This document shows positions 38,836 through 45,388 of a stretch of DNA of 45,388 bases, piece by piece. The notes below the pieces were generated by a model that was given only the letters and a program-made list of their open reading frames with translations, was not told where the DNA came from and made no database searches. Made by a program: the position numbers and the translations under genes. Position 1 is the stretch's first letter; the number at the start of each line of letters is the position of its first letter. This DNA is from Desulfotomaculaceae bacterium (GTDB taxonomy: Bacteria; Bacillota; Desulfotomaculia; Desulfotomaculales; Pelotomaculaceae), in NCBI GenBank assembly GCA_028709235.1, contig JAQVXL010000010.1, positions 1-45,388 on the forward strand, given 5' to 3'.

Positions 38836-39732
38836 CTAATGGGTTGATGCGCACAGCTTACATCCCCGGCATTCTTTAACCCGGCCTGTAAACACGTTTT
38901 TTATCGTATCCAGCGGCGCGCTAAAGCTGTTTTTATTCTTGTAATGAAGGGTAATTTCTTTGGGAGCGATGGTGATCAGAGCGCTGATTAGCAGGTCTTC
39001 ATAGTTTATTTCGTTATCAGTAAGATCGACAATATAGCCTTCCAGATAGTAGCTTCTGACCGGCTCCATGCTGTCGTCAAAAAGCTTGAATACACCGCCG
39101 CCCCTGATCAGCACATGGACAGAATCTATTTTTGACTCCTGGATTTCAACAAAATATTTTAGCAGATGAATAAATTCCCGGTATTCCCTTTCTATTAAAA
39201 AATCATCGACCGCCCTGTCCGCCGCTTCCTTGAGTTCACCAATATATTCTTTTAACCTGAACCTGATAAAGCCTTCAATTATAATGCGGTTATTATTTTG
39301 CAGAAAATCAAGCAGCTTCTCCAATATCCTGCTTTTGCGCCTCAGCCAGTACAAGGTATCCCTGGAATTTTGCCCCTCCCTGTTGATGTGCTGCAGGGCG
39401 TAGTGATAGATTAATTCCTTATCATCCTCTTCGAAGTAGTAATAGTTTTCCCTAATGATGTCTTTTAGCAAAATATCTTCCCAGTGATTTAAAATAATAT
39501 CTGAGATGCTGTCGGCCAGGTAATGTTTAAAAATATTCTGGGCTTCCTCCAACGTGCTGCTGGAGGCGCCGCCTTCGGAAACACGGAAAGCCAGAAAAGT
39601 AAACTGGCCGGCGGGACTTTCCTCCAGATCCACCTTGAAACCGTCATCCTTGAAAAGCTTCAATTCCCGGCCCATTCTGGTCTTGAGCAAATCAATAAGC
39701 CTGCCTGAGCCAATGGAGATAATCTGGGCCAC
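38836..39732 (-). CDS. ytxC: Putative sporulation protein YtxC
   Basis: The 298-residue protein matches the YtxC-like family found in endospore formers; its role is poorly known. It is largely helical and acidic in the middle (HWEDILLKDIIRENYYYFEEDDKELIYHYAL, IIEGFIRFRLKEYIGELKEAADRAVDDFLIEREY), then a mixed C-terminal domain ending in VKECRGCKLCASTH with a CxxC. The GTG start follows GGAGGGA. There is no membrane segment. Its position upstream of thrS recalls the Bacillus ytxC-thrS neighbourhood. It is one of the main hints that the organism sporulates. Confidence 0.82.
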   Translation of the reverse strand: MAQIISIGSGRLIDLLKTRMGRELKLFKDDGFKVDLEESPAGQFTFLAFRVSEGGASSSTLEEAQNIFKHYLADSISDIILNHWEDILLKDIIRENYYYFEEDDKELIYHYALQHINREGQNSRDTLYWLRRKSRILEKLLDFLQNNNRIIIEGFIRFRLKEYIGELKEAADRAVDDFLIEREYREFIHLLKYFVEIQESKIDSVHVLIRGGGVFKLFDDSMEPVRSYYLEGYIVDLTDNEINYEDLLISALITIAPKEITLHYKNKNSFSAPLDTIKNVFTGRVKECRGCKLCASTH

Positions 39733-39846
39733 CGCCGTCCCTCCTTATTATGCTACTTTATTGTGTTCAACTTCTTATTCAGTATAGACAAAAGTTATTG
39801 GCGCTATGCCAGACAAATTATTATAAAAATTCCTTTTATACAACCG

Positions 39847-41073
39847 CTATACAACCACGCTGGCCCCGCTCAAATACCCGGATGAAAATGCAATTTGTAA
39901 ATTATACCCACCGGTCAGCGCGTCAACGTCCATAATTTCACCGGCAAAATAAAGCCCTTTGATCTTTTTTGACTCCAGGGTAGAGGGATTAATTTCTTTT
40001 GTATTTATTCCGCCGCTGGTAATGATCGCCTCGTTGATGGGCCGGAACCCACTGACAATTACAGTAAGGCTTTTAATGGTCCGGGCCAACTGGTCTACAT
40101 CCTTCCTGCCGGCCTGGTCAACCTGTTTTTGCGGGTTTAATCCAGCTTTTTCAAAGAGCAGCAGGATCATTTTTTGCGGCAGCAAACCGCCCAGGGCATT
40201 TTTAAAGTATTTACCTTTGTTTTGGGCCAGACATTGATACAGGCGCTCTGCCAGCTGTTCTGTTGAAAAATGAGGGAGCAGGTCTATTTTTATCTCTAAC
40301 GGAAATGTGGCCTTTCTGCTTAAGTAACTGCTGATGTTTATAATTGCAGGTCCTGATAAGCCAAAATGCGTGAACAGCAGCTCGCCCTGCTGCTCTGCCT
40401 GGCGGCTGCCGACCGCTGCCCGCACCTGAACATTTTCCAGGGTTACGCCCTGTAAATCCTTGAACCGGCGCTCCCCTGTCAATAAAGGCGCCAGGGCGGG
40501 CCGCGGCTCTATAATGCTGTGCCCGTGCATTTTTGCCATTCTATAACCGTCGCCGGTGGATCCAGTCTGGCGGTAGGACATCCCACCGGTCGCCAGCAAA
40601 ACCCTGCCGCATTTTATATTGACGCCGTCTTCTAAAACAACGCCGCCCACCCGGCTGTCACTAACCATAATTTCCTTAACTGCCGCATTCAGCCTTATTT
40701 CCACATTATTTTGCCGCAGGCGCCGCCCCAGGGCATCCACCACGTCAGCTGAGCGGTCGCTAGCGGGAAAAACACGGTTGCCCTTTTCCACTTTCATACT
40801 GACACCCAGTGACTGCATCAGATTAATCAAGCCCACATTATCAAAAGCGGCAAAAGCGCTATACATAAATTTACCGTTATTTACGATACTCTGCGAAAAA
40901 TCATCTATAGGGCTGCTGTTGGTGAGATTGCACCGGCCGTTGCCGGTGATCCGCAGTTTTTTACCCAAAATATCATTTTTTTCCAGGAGCAGGACTTTTT
41001 TACCCCTGGCCCCTGCCGTGGCCGCGCCCATCATGCCGGCCGGTCCACCGCCAATGACAATTAAATCATACAT
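39847..41073 (-). CDS. HI0933/BaiN-family NAD(P)/FAD-dependent oxidoreductase
   Basis: The 408-residue flavoprotein opens with a Rossmann dinucleotide motif (LIVIGGGPAGMMGAATAGARGKKVLLLEKN) and the family signature GKKLRITGNGRCNLTN. A middle domain follows, with GVVLEDGVNIKCGRVLLATGGMSYRQTGSTGDGYRMAKMHGH. The C terminus has the second FAD contact (ESKKIKGLYFAGEIMDVDALTGGYNLQIAFSSG). Relatives include YhiN and BaiN; the physiological substrate is generally unknown. It is monocistronic, about 110 bases upstream of ytxC and on the same strand. Confidence 0.9.
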   Translation of the reverse strand: MYDLIVIGGGPAGMMGAATAGARGKKVLLLEKNDILGKKLRITGNGRCNLTNSSPIDDFSQSIVNNGKFMYSAFAAFDNVGLINLMQSLGVSMKVEKGNRVFPASDRSADVVDALGRRLRQNNVEIRLNAAVKEIMVSDSRVGGVVLEDGVNIKCGRVLLATGGMSYRQTGSTGDGYRMAKMHGHSIIEPRPALAPLLTGERRFKDLQGVTLENVQVRAAVGSRQAEQQGELLFTHFGLSGPAIINISSYLSRKATFPLEIKIDLLPHFSTEQLAERLYQCLAQNKGKYFKNALGGLLPQKMILLLFEKAGLNPQKQVDQAGRKDVDQLARTIKSLTVIVSGFRPINEAIITSGGINTKEINPSTLESKKIKGLYFAGEIMDVDALTGGYNLQIAFSSGYLSGASVVV

Positions 41074-41273
41074 TCCCTTACCCCATAAAAATTTTAAATT
41101 AGTGTATAAATAAATCCTCAGGAAATATTATCAGAATATTTAAAATTTATGATATAATTTTATTATCCGGTAAATATTTAATACTATTTTCGCCAATTAT
41201 AATCTAAAAACATTTTTATGAATTCTTTAATTTCTCTTTAATTTGCAATTTAAATTGAAGGGGGGATATCACT

Positions 41274-41603
41274 ATGGAACGCTTGGGAGTTGTAAAGGAA
41301 AACACATATTTATACGGAAAAAGAACTGCCACCATATACAGATTTAAAAACGGGGTAAGAATTATCGGCTTTAAACAGGGTGACTATTTTGATTTAAGAG
41401 TGCTGACCATAGGTTTTAATCCCAGCCGGGAGGGCCTGGGCCAATGTGCGTTAAAGCTGGTGCGGCCTTTATTTAGAGCCATATCTGTTAACGAAATCAA
41501 CGAAGGCGCCCTTCCTTTCTGGAAAAAAATGAAAGAACGGGGTCTGGTAAACAATCTGGGAACTGTAAAATGGGAAGGTCATTATGATCATATGATATCC
41601 TGA
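41274..41603 (+). CDS. Hypothetical protein, 109 residues
   Basis: Not confidently recognised. The ATG follows GAAGGGGGGATATC. The N-terminal half is basic with strand-like segments (TATIYRFKNGVRIIGF); the C-terminal half (AISVNEINEGALPFWKKMKERGLV) has the FWKKM pattern sometimes seen at the end of GNAT acetyltransferases. At 109 residues it is too short for a full GNAT fold, so it may be a truncated relative or an unrelated small protein. It has its own strong terminator. A TATAAT lies far upstream (about 120 bases), suggesting a long leader. Confidence 0.55.
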   Translation: MERLGVVKENTYLYGKRTATIYRFKNGVRIIGFKQGDYFDLRVLTIGFNPSREGLGQCALKLVRPLFRAISVNEINEGALPFWKKMKERGLVNNLGTVKWEGHYDHMIS

Positions 41604-41636
41604 TTTTTTGCAAAAAACCCGCCTCAAAAGGCCGCG

Positions 41637-41682
41637 CAAAAACGGTATAGTCGGCAGATTCACCGGCTATACCGTTTTTTTC
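41637..41682 (+). terminator. Strong terminator before the ric operon
   Basis: AAAAACGGTATAG-CGG and CCG-CTATACCGTTTTTTT form a stem of at least 13 bp followed by seven T residues. It insulates the ric promoter from upstream transcription. Confidence 0.88.
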
Positions 41683-41688
41683 CGAAAA

Positions 41689-41730
41689 TTGATTTTAGTC
41701 AAGGTTTTCCCTCCTGGTATGAATTAGAAT
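41689..41730 (+). promoter_or_regulatory. FNR/CRP-type box and class II promoter of the ric operon
   Basis: TTGAT-TTTA-GTCAA (41689-41702) matches the FNR consensus TTGAT-N4-ATCAA at nine of ten defined positions. A TAGAAT -10 follows at 41725-41730, giving a predicted start near 41737, so the box is centred at about -41.5, the classical spacing for direct activation. No good -35 exists, as expected for an activator-dependent promoter. A Crp/Fnr gene lies at the end of the same gene run (44933). Confidence 0.72.
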
Positions 41731-41775
41731 AAAAGCGTAGATAGAATAAAAAAGGATGGGAAGGAGGAAATTATA

Positions 41776-42471
41776 GTGAAACAAACCATAACAATCAACG
41801 GCCAAACAGAGCTTGGCCAACTTGTAACTTTTTTTCCTGCCATTACTTCACGCCTGAATGAGCTGCATATTGACTACTGCTGCCAGGGGGATCGCTCCCT
41901 TGAGTCAGCTATAAAAGAAGCAGGCCTTACCCCGGATTTCATCGCTGAGGTACAAAACGCCTACAGTGATTATTTAGCAAGACCGGACAAGGAACTACCG
42001 GTGTCGGAGCTTTCTGATGAGGAACTCATTAACCTTATCCTTGATACTCATCATCTATCGGAGCGGGCCTTGTGGAAGGAACTGGATAAGCTCGTCAATT
42101 TAATTTTGCTCGTCCATTATGAGCATGGCAAGGAATTAATGCTGCAGGTGCACCGAAGCTTCAGTGAGTTGAAGATGGAACTAGAGGAACATTTTGCTAA
42201 AGAGGAGAAAGAACTTTTCCCCGCGATGCTCAAAGAGGATCAGACACCTGAAGATCGCGCCGCCATACGGTCACTTATTAGCGAATTAGAAGGTGAGCAC
42301 GATGCCGCCGGAAAGATTATTAAGCGTTTAATCAAGGAAACCAACGATTTCACACCACCGGAATATGCATGTCCTACAGTGAAGGCTGTTTATCAGAAAC
42401 TCCATGAGTTAGCTGATGATGTATTCCTTCATATCGCCAAGGAAAATAGTGTTTTATTCAAGCGTTACTAA
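41776..42471 (+). CDS. ric: Iron-sulfur cluster repair di-iron protein (RIC/ScdA/YtfE)
   Basis: This 231-residue protein restores iron-sulfur clusters damaged by NO or peroxide and can bind NO at its di-iron site. The N-terminal ScdA domain shows FPAITSRLNELHIDYCCQGDRSLESA with the Cys-Cys pair. The hemerythrin-like four-helix domain carries the metal ligands in THHLSERALW, LVHYEHGKEL, EEHFAKEEKELFP, EGEHDAAG and FLHIAKENSVLF. The start is GTG with AAGGAGG ideally spaced. It is the first gene behind an FNR-type box and is followed 23 bases later by an HMA protein, so repair and metal handling are linked. Confidence 0.93.
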   Translation: MKQTITINGQTELGQLVTFFPAITSRLNELHIDYCCQGDRSLESAIKEAGLTPDFIAEVQNAYSDYLARPDKELPVSELSDEELINLILDTHHLSERALWKELDKLVNLILLVHYEHGKELMLQVHRSFSELKMELEEHFAKEEKELFPAMLKEDQTPEDRAAIRSLISELEGEHDAAGKIIKRLIKETNDFTPPEYACPTVKAVYQKLHELADDVFLHIAKENSVLFKRY

Positions 42472-42494
42472 ATCTGAAGGAGTGAATAGCTAAT

Positions 42495-42716
42495 ATGGCC
42501 AAAGCAGAATTTCAATTAGAGCCATTAACCTGTCCAACCTGCGTCAAAAAAATCGAATCCACACTGACCAGGGCTAAAGGAGTTGATTCGGTAAAAGTAT
42601 TATTTAACTCAAGCAAGGTCAAAGCAGAATTTGATGACACCCAAACGAATGCCGAAAAATTAAAACTTACTATTGAAAACTTGGGTTATACGGTATCAGG
42701 TTCGAAAACATCTTGA
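42495..42716 (+). CDS. Stand-alone HMA metal-binding protein 1
   Basis: The 73-residue heavy-metal-associated domain resembles the CopZ-type metallochaperone fold. The metal loop reads LTCPTCVKKIESTL (C-P-T-C), followed by the usual beta-alpha-beta pattern with VDSVKVLFNSSKVKAEFDD and LKLTIENLGYTV. There is no membrane segment. A strong intrinsic terminator lies just after it (42729-42757), so it may be made in excess of the downstream ATPase. Which metal it carries is unknown. Confidence 0.9.
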   Translation: MAKAEFQLEPLTCPTCVKKIESTLTRAKGVDSVKVLFNSSKVKAEFDDTQTNAEKLKLTIENLGYTVSGSKTS

Positions 42717-42728
42717 TTAATCCATTCT

Positions 42729-42757
42729 GCCATGACCCTGGGTCATGGCCATTTTTT
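42729..42757 (+). terminator. Intra-operon terminator between the two HMA genes
   Basis: GCCATGACC-CTG-GGTCATGGC is a perfect 9-bp stem with a tight 3-nt loop, followed by an eight-T run. It would end much of the ric-HMA1 transcript; read-through or a separate promoter must feed HMA2 and the ATPase. Confidence 0.85.
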
Positions 42758-42781
42758 TTGCAATGATAGGGAGGCGTATAG

Positions 42782-43012
42782 ATGATCAAAGCGTTATTTC
42801 AGATCACGCCACTTGGCTGTCCCGGCTGTGGTAAGCAAATCGAAGATAAACTTTTGCAGCAGGGTGGTGTCATATCAGCGAAGGTTTTTCCGAGGCTGGG
42901 CAGGATCCGGACGGAATTCGATGAGACAAAGACAAATGCAGAGCATTTAGAGGGTCTGATCGGCAGCTGGGGTCACGATGTGGACCTTAAAATACTAATC
43001 AAGGAGACATGA
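42782..43012 (+). CDS. Stand-alone HMA-like metal-binding protein 2
   Basis: The 76-residue HMA-like domain has the loop LGCPGCGKQIEDKLL (C-P-G-C). It is paralogous to the preceding protein (shared EFDETKTNAEHLEGLI / EFDDTQTNAEKLKLTI segment) but diverged. The SD is GGGAGG. Its stop codon overlaps the ATG at 43009 (ATGA), so it is translationally coupled to the ATPase and probably serves as that pump's detached metal-binding domain. Confidence 0.85.
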   Translation: MIKALFQITPLGCPGCGKQIEDKLLQQGGVISAKVFPRLGRIRTEFDETKTNAEHLEGLIGSWGHDVDLKILIKET

Positions 43013-43014
43013 AG

Positions 43015-44898
43015 ATGATTAGGCTGATCAACAAGTATAAAAATCAGATTACGGCCATTTCCGGAATTCTAATCGTGCTTGGTTTTCTGCTTTCAGTAGC
43101 AGAATATGAAAGCTATAAGGATTTGGCTTTAATCACGGCAACCCTAATCGCCATTATCCCTATCGCCATCAGGGCTTTTCAGGCACTGCGGATGAAGGCC
43201 TTCAGTATTGAATTATTGGTGACCATCGCCGTCGTAGGCGCTCTTTATCTTCATGAGTATACCGAGTCTTCAGTTGTAACGTTCTTGTTTTTATTTGGCG
43301 CTTACTTGGAAGCGCGGACCCTGGAAAAAACCCGTTCTTCACTAAAAGCACTGGTGGATATGGCGCCCCAGGAAGCGGATGTCATTCGCGAAGGGGAAAA
43401 TTTGACGATACCTGTGGAGGAAGTGGTCAAAGGTGACCGGGTTATTATCCGCTCCGGCGGCAAGGTTTCTGTAGATGGCAGAATTGTGTCCGGTAAAGGG
43501 ATCTTAAATGAAGCGGCTATTACAGGTGAATCTGTGCCGGCATCGAAAGCGATTGATGACAAGGTTTATAGCGGCACAATTGTGGATAACGGCTATCTGG
43601 AAATAATTGCTGAAAAGGTTGGGGATGATACTACTTTTGCCAGAATTATCGAACTGGTGGAAGAAGCACAAGAATCTAAATCAAAAACCCAGAAGTTCCT
43701 GGATAATTTTGCCACTTACTATACCCCGGCTATCGTTGTCTTATCGATAATCGTCTATGCTCTGACCCGTAATCTCCATCTGGCAATTACTTTCTTAGTT
43801 GTTGCTTGTCCTGGCGCCCTGGTCATCGGAGCGCCGGTATCTAATGTGGCCGGGATTGGCAATGGCGCCAGAAACGGTGTCCTGGTCAAAGGCGGAGAGG
43901 TTATGGACCGGTTATCTAAGGTTGACACTATCGTATTTGATAAAACAGGCACCCTCACTAAAGGAAAGCCGGAAGTAACAGACATTAAAACCTTTTCCAA
44001 TCTGGAAGCTGTAGAATTGCTCCGAATGGTGGCGAAGGCGGAAACAATATCAGAGCATCATCTGGGGCAAACGATTGTCAAGGAAGCAAACAAGAGGAAT
44101 TTAAGCATTGAAGGAGAATTACTTAACGGCGAAGTGATAAAAGGCAATGGCATCCGAGCCCAAGTTGACGGTCATGATCTGGCGATTGGTAATCGCAAGT
44201 TAATGGATGCTGAAAATATCCAGGTTAGTGATGAGGTATCTGCTTATGCCCTCAAACGTGAAAAAGCAGGAAACACGGCAATATTCGCGGCTGTAGATGG
44301 CCAAGTTGCCGGGATCTTCTCCATAGCTGATCAGATCCGTGAAGATGCCCCCAGAGCTTTAGCGGAACTGAGAAAGAATGGGATCAAGAAGATGGTTATG
44401 CTGACAGGAGATAATAAGCACACGGCCGAGTTGGTGGCCAATGTGCTCGGTCTAGATGAATTTCAGGCAGAATTACTACCGGAAAACAAAGTGAGCTTTG
44501 TCAAAAAATTAAAAGACGAAGGGCATGTAGTGGCGATGGCCGGGGATGGGATTAATGATGCGCCAGCTATTGCCACAGCGGATATAGGCCTGGCAATGGG
44601 TGAAGGCGGCACAGACGTGTCTATGGAAACAGCGGATGTGGTGCTTATGGCGGATAAGCTAATGCAGTTCTCTCATGCCTACGCTCTGGCCAAAGCGACG
44701 GTTCGGAACATGAAGCAAAATACATTCATTGCAGTGGCAATTGTATTTATCCTCTTAGCCGGGGTATTATTGGGCTATGTTCATCTGGCATCGGGGATGT
44801 TTATCCATGAAGCCAGTATTTTAATCGTGATCCTCAATGCAATGAGATTGATCCGCTTCAATAGTAAAAACGGAAGTTCAGAAACCGAATTGGGCTAA
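43015..44898 (+). CDS. Heavy-metal-translocating P1B-type ATPase with a CPG motif
   Basis: The 627-residue pump starts at the second ATG (43015), eight bases after AAGGAG; an ATG at 43009 is too close to the SD. There is no N-terminal HMA domain. It has membrane helices near 15-60 and 65-105, an actuator domain with TGES, and helix 6 with CPGALVIGAPVS where most relatives have CPC and ATP. The catalytic core has DKTGTLTKG, an HHLGQ motif (the usual HP dipeptide becomes HH-L), MLTGDN and GDGINDAPA, followed by two final helices. The CPG site suggests an atypical metal or transport mode. The two free HMA proteins upstream probably deliver its cargo. Confidence 0.9.
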   Translation: MIRLINKYKNQITAISGILIVLGFLLSVAEYESYKDLALITATLIAIIPIAIRAFQALRMKAFSIELLVTIAVVGALYLHEYTESSVVTFLFLFGAYLEARTLEKTRSSLKALVDMAPQEADVIREGENLTIPVEEVVKGDRVIIRSGGKVSVDGRIVSGKGILNEAAITGESVPASKAIDDKVYSGTIVDNGYLEIIAEKVGDDTTFARIIELVEEAQESKSKTQKFLDNFATYYTPAIVVLSIIVYALTRNLHLAITFLVVACPGALVIGAPVSNVAGIGNGARNGVLVKGGEVMDRLSKVDTIVFDKTGTLTKGKPEVTDIKTFSNLEAVELLRMVAKAETISEHHLGQTIVKEANKRNLSIEGELLNGEVIKGNGIRAQVDGHDLAIGNRKLMDAENIQVSDEVSAYALKREKAGNTAIFAAVDGQVAGIFSIADQIREDAPRALAELRKNGIKKMVMLTGDNKHTAELVANVLGLDEFQAELLPENKVSFVKKLKDEGHVVAMAGDGINDAPAIATADIGLAMGEGGTDVSMETADVVLMADKLMQFSHAYALAKATVRNMKQNTFIAVAIVFILLAGVLLGYVHLASGMFIHEASILIVILNAMRLIRFNSKNGSSETELG

Positions 44899-44932
44899 CC
44901 ATGTGGGATGACGATGTGGAAGGAGAGTTGAA

Positions 44933-45388
44933 ATGGGCGAACATAAGTGTGAATTTGAGGGGCACAAGTCATGTGTCTATCTGGTGCCGATATTTAATCA
45001 TCTCGAAGATGGGCAAATAGCTGAAATCACGGAAGTGATTCAGTCAGATTCATACAAAAAGGGCGAGATTATCTATCGGGCCGGGGATCAATCAGATTCG
45101 CTTTATGTTGTCAGAAGTGGGAAAGTCAGAATTTATCGTTTATCTGAATCAGGTAAGGAACAAATAGTGCGTTTTTTGAGTCCGGGGGATTTCACAGGTG
45201 AACTTGCCTTGTTCAGTGAGTCCGTTCATGAGGCCTACGCGGAAGCTGTGGAAAACACTGCTGTTTGCCTGATTGCGCGTACGGATTTACAGAAATTACT
45301 TTTGAAATTCCCCTCGATCTCTTTGAAAGTTTTAGCGGAATTATCGAGCAGGCTGGAAAAATCGGAAAAGCAAACAACAAGAGTTTCT
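44933..45388 (+). CDS. Crp/Fnr family regulator, cut by the window end
   Basis: The ATG at 44933 follows AAGGAG. The frame stays open for 152 codons to the window edge, so the C-terminal helix-turn-helix is not seen. The visible part is a cyclic-nucleotide-binding-type beta-roll: YKKGEIIYRAGDQSDSLYVVRSGKVRIY, GKEQIVRFLSPGDFTGELALF, then the start of the dimer helix (LKVLAELSSRLEKSE). The N terminus has Cys6 and Cys14 (HKCEFEGHKSCVYLVPIF), as in FNR/FLP proteins that sense oxygen, NO or redox state. It lies 34 bases after the ATPase and probably binds the box at 41689. Confidence 0.88.
   Translation, partial: MGEHKCEFEGHKSCVYLVPIFNHLEDGQIAEITEVIQSDSYKKGEIIYRAGDQSDSLYVVRSGKVRIYRLSESGKEQIVRFLSPGDFTGELALFSESVHEAYAEAVENTAVCLIARTDLQKLLLKFPSISLKVLAELSSRLEKSEKQTTRVS

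Noticed and set aside
1-45388. CRISPR array, prophage or intact insertion sequence
   Set aside because: No regularly spaced direct repeats, Cas genes, phage structural genes or full transposase were found. The repeats present are dispersed hairpins.

Overview
The window looks like a chromosomal segment of an anaerobic, endospore-forming, Gram-positive bacterium of the Peptococcaceae/Desulfotomaculia type (Pelotomaculum- or Desulfotomaculum-like). This is an inference. It rests on the paired LonA/LonB proteases, a YtxC-type sporulation protein, T-box leaders on pheST and thrS, frequent TTG/GTG starts with strong AGGAGG Shine-Dalgarno (SD) sites, and the gene order infC-rpmI-rplT-trmH-pheS-pheT-zapA-polX-mutS2. 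No rRNA operon, prophage, intact insertion sequence or CRISPR array was seen.

Layout. 1-600 is a degraded left edge with gene scraps. 615-2162 is a membrane protein / PadR regulator / HAAS-type membrane protein operon behind a near-consensus promoter. 2333-11500 is a protein quality-control block on the minus strand (tig, clpP, clpX, lonB, lonA, engB), interrupted by one plus-strand acetate-type transporter that is preceded by an overlooked 23-codon leader ORF. 12003-12420 is a His-Gln-Lys-Leu tRNA cluster. 12500-15308 holds an iron-sulfur flavoprotein-like gene and five small, mostly unknown proteins. 15375-19914 has a pyruvate-oxidase-like ThDP enzyme, a class A penicillin-binding protein and a stand-alone starch-binding-like domain. 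19951-38456 is a long minus-strand housekeeping run: mutS2, a double U32 protein, a NIF3-like protein, mpg, polX, zapA, pheT, pheS, an rRNA/tRNA methyltransferase, rplT, rpmI, infC and thrS, with one divergent slipin gene. 38836-41073 carries ytxC and a HI0933-type flavoprotein. 41274-45388 is accessory: a small unknown gene, then ric, two free HMA metal-binding proteins, a P1B-type ATPase and the start of a Crp/Fnr regulator that runs off the window.

The strongest candidate for an under-described system is the right-hand cluster. A 14-bp FNR-type box (41689-41702) lies centred 41.5 bp before the start site predicted from a -10-like TAGAAT. It precedes an operon encoding an iron-sulfur repair di-iron protein (Ric), two soluble HMA metallochaperones, an ATPase that has lost its own HMA domain and carries CPG in place of the usual CPC, and a Crp/Fnr protein with N-terminal cysteines. 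Together these suggest an autoregulated redox/NO-responsive metal-handling and repair module.

Other notable layers are a family of hairpin-forming intergenic repeats (three related copies plus unrelated palindromes), a translationally coupled leader peptide before the acetate transporter, a rare AUC start and attenuator on infC, and several small genes that sit below usual annotation cut-offs. Several start codons were moved from the longest open frame to an internal ATG/GTG/TTG with a properly spaced Shine-Dalgarno; the reason is given in each entry.
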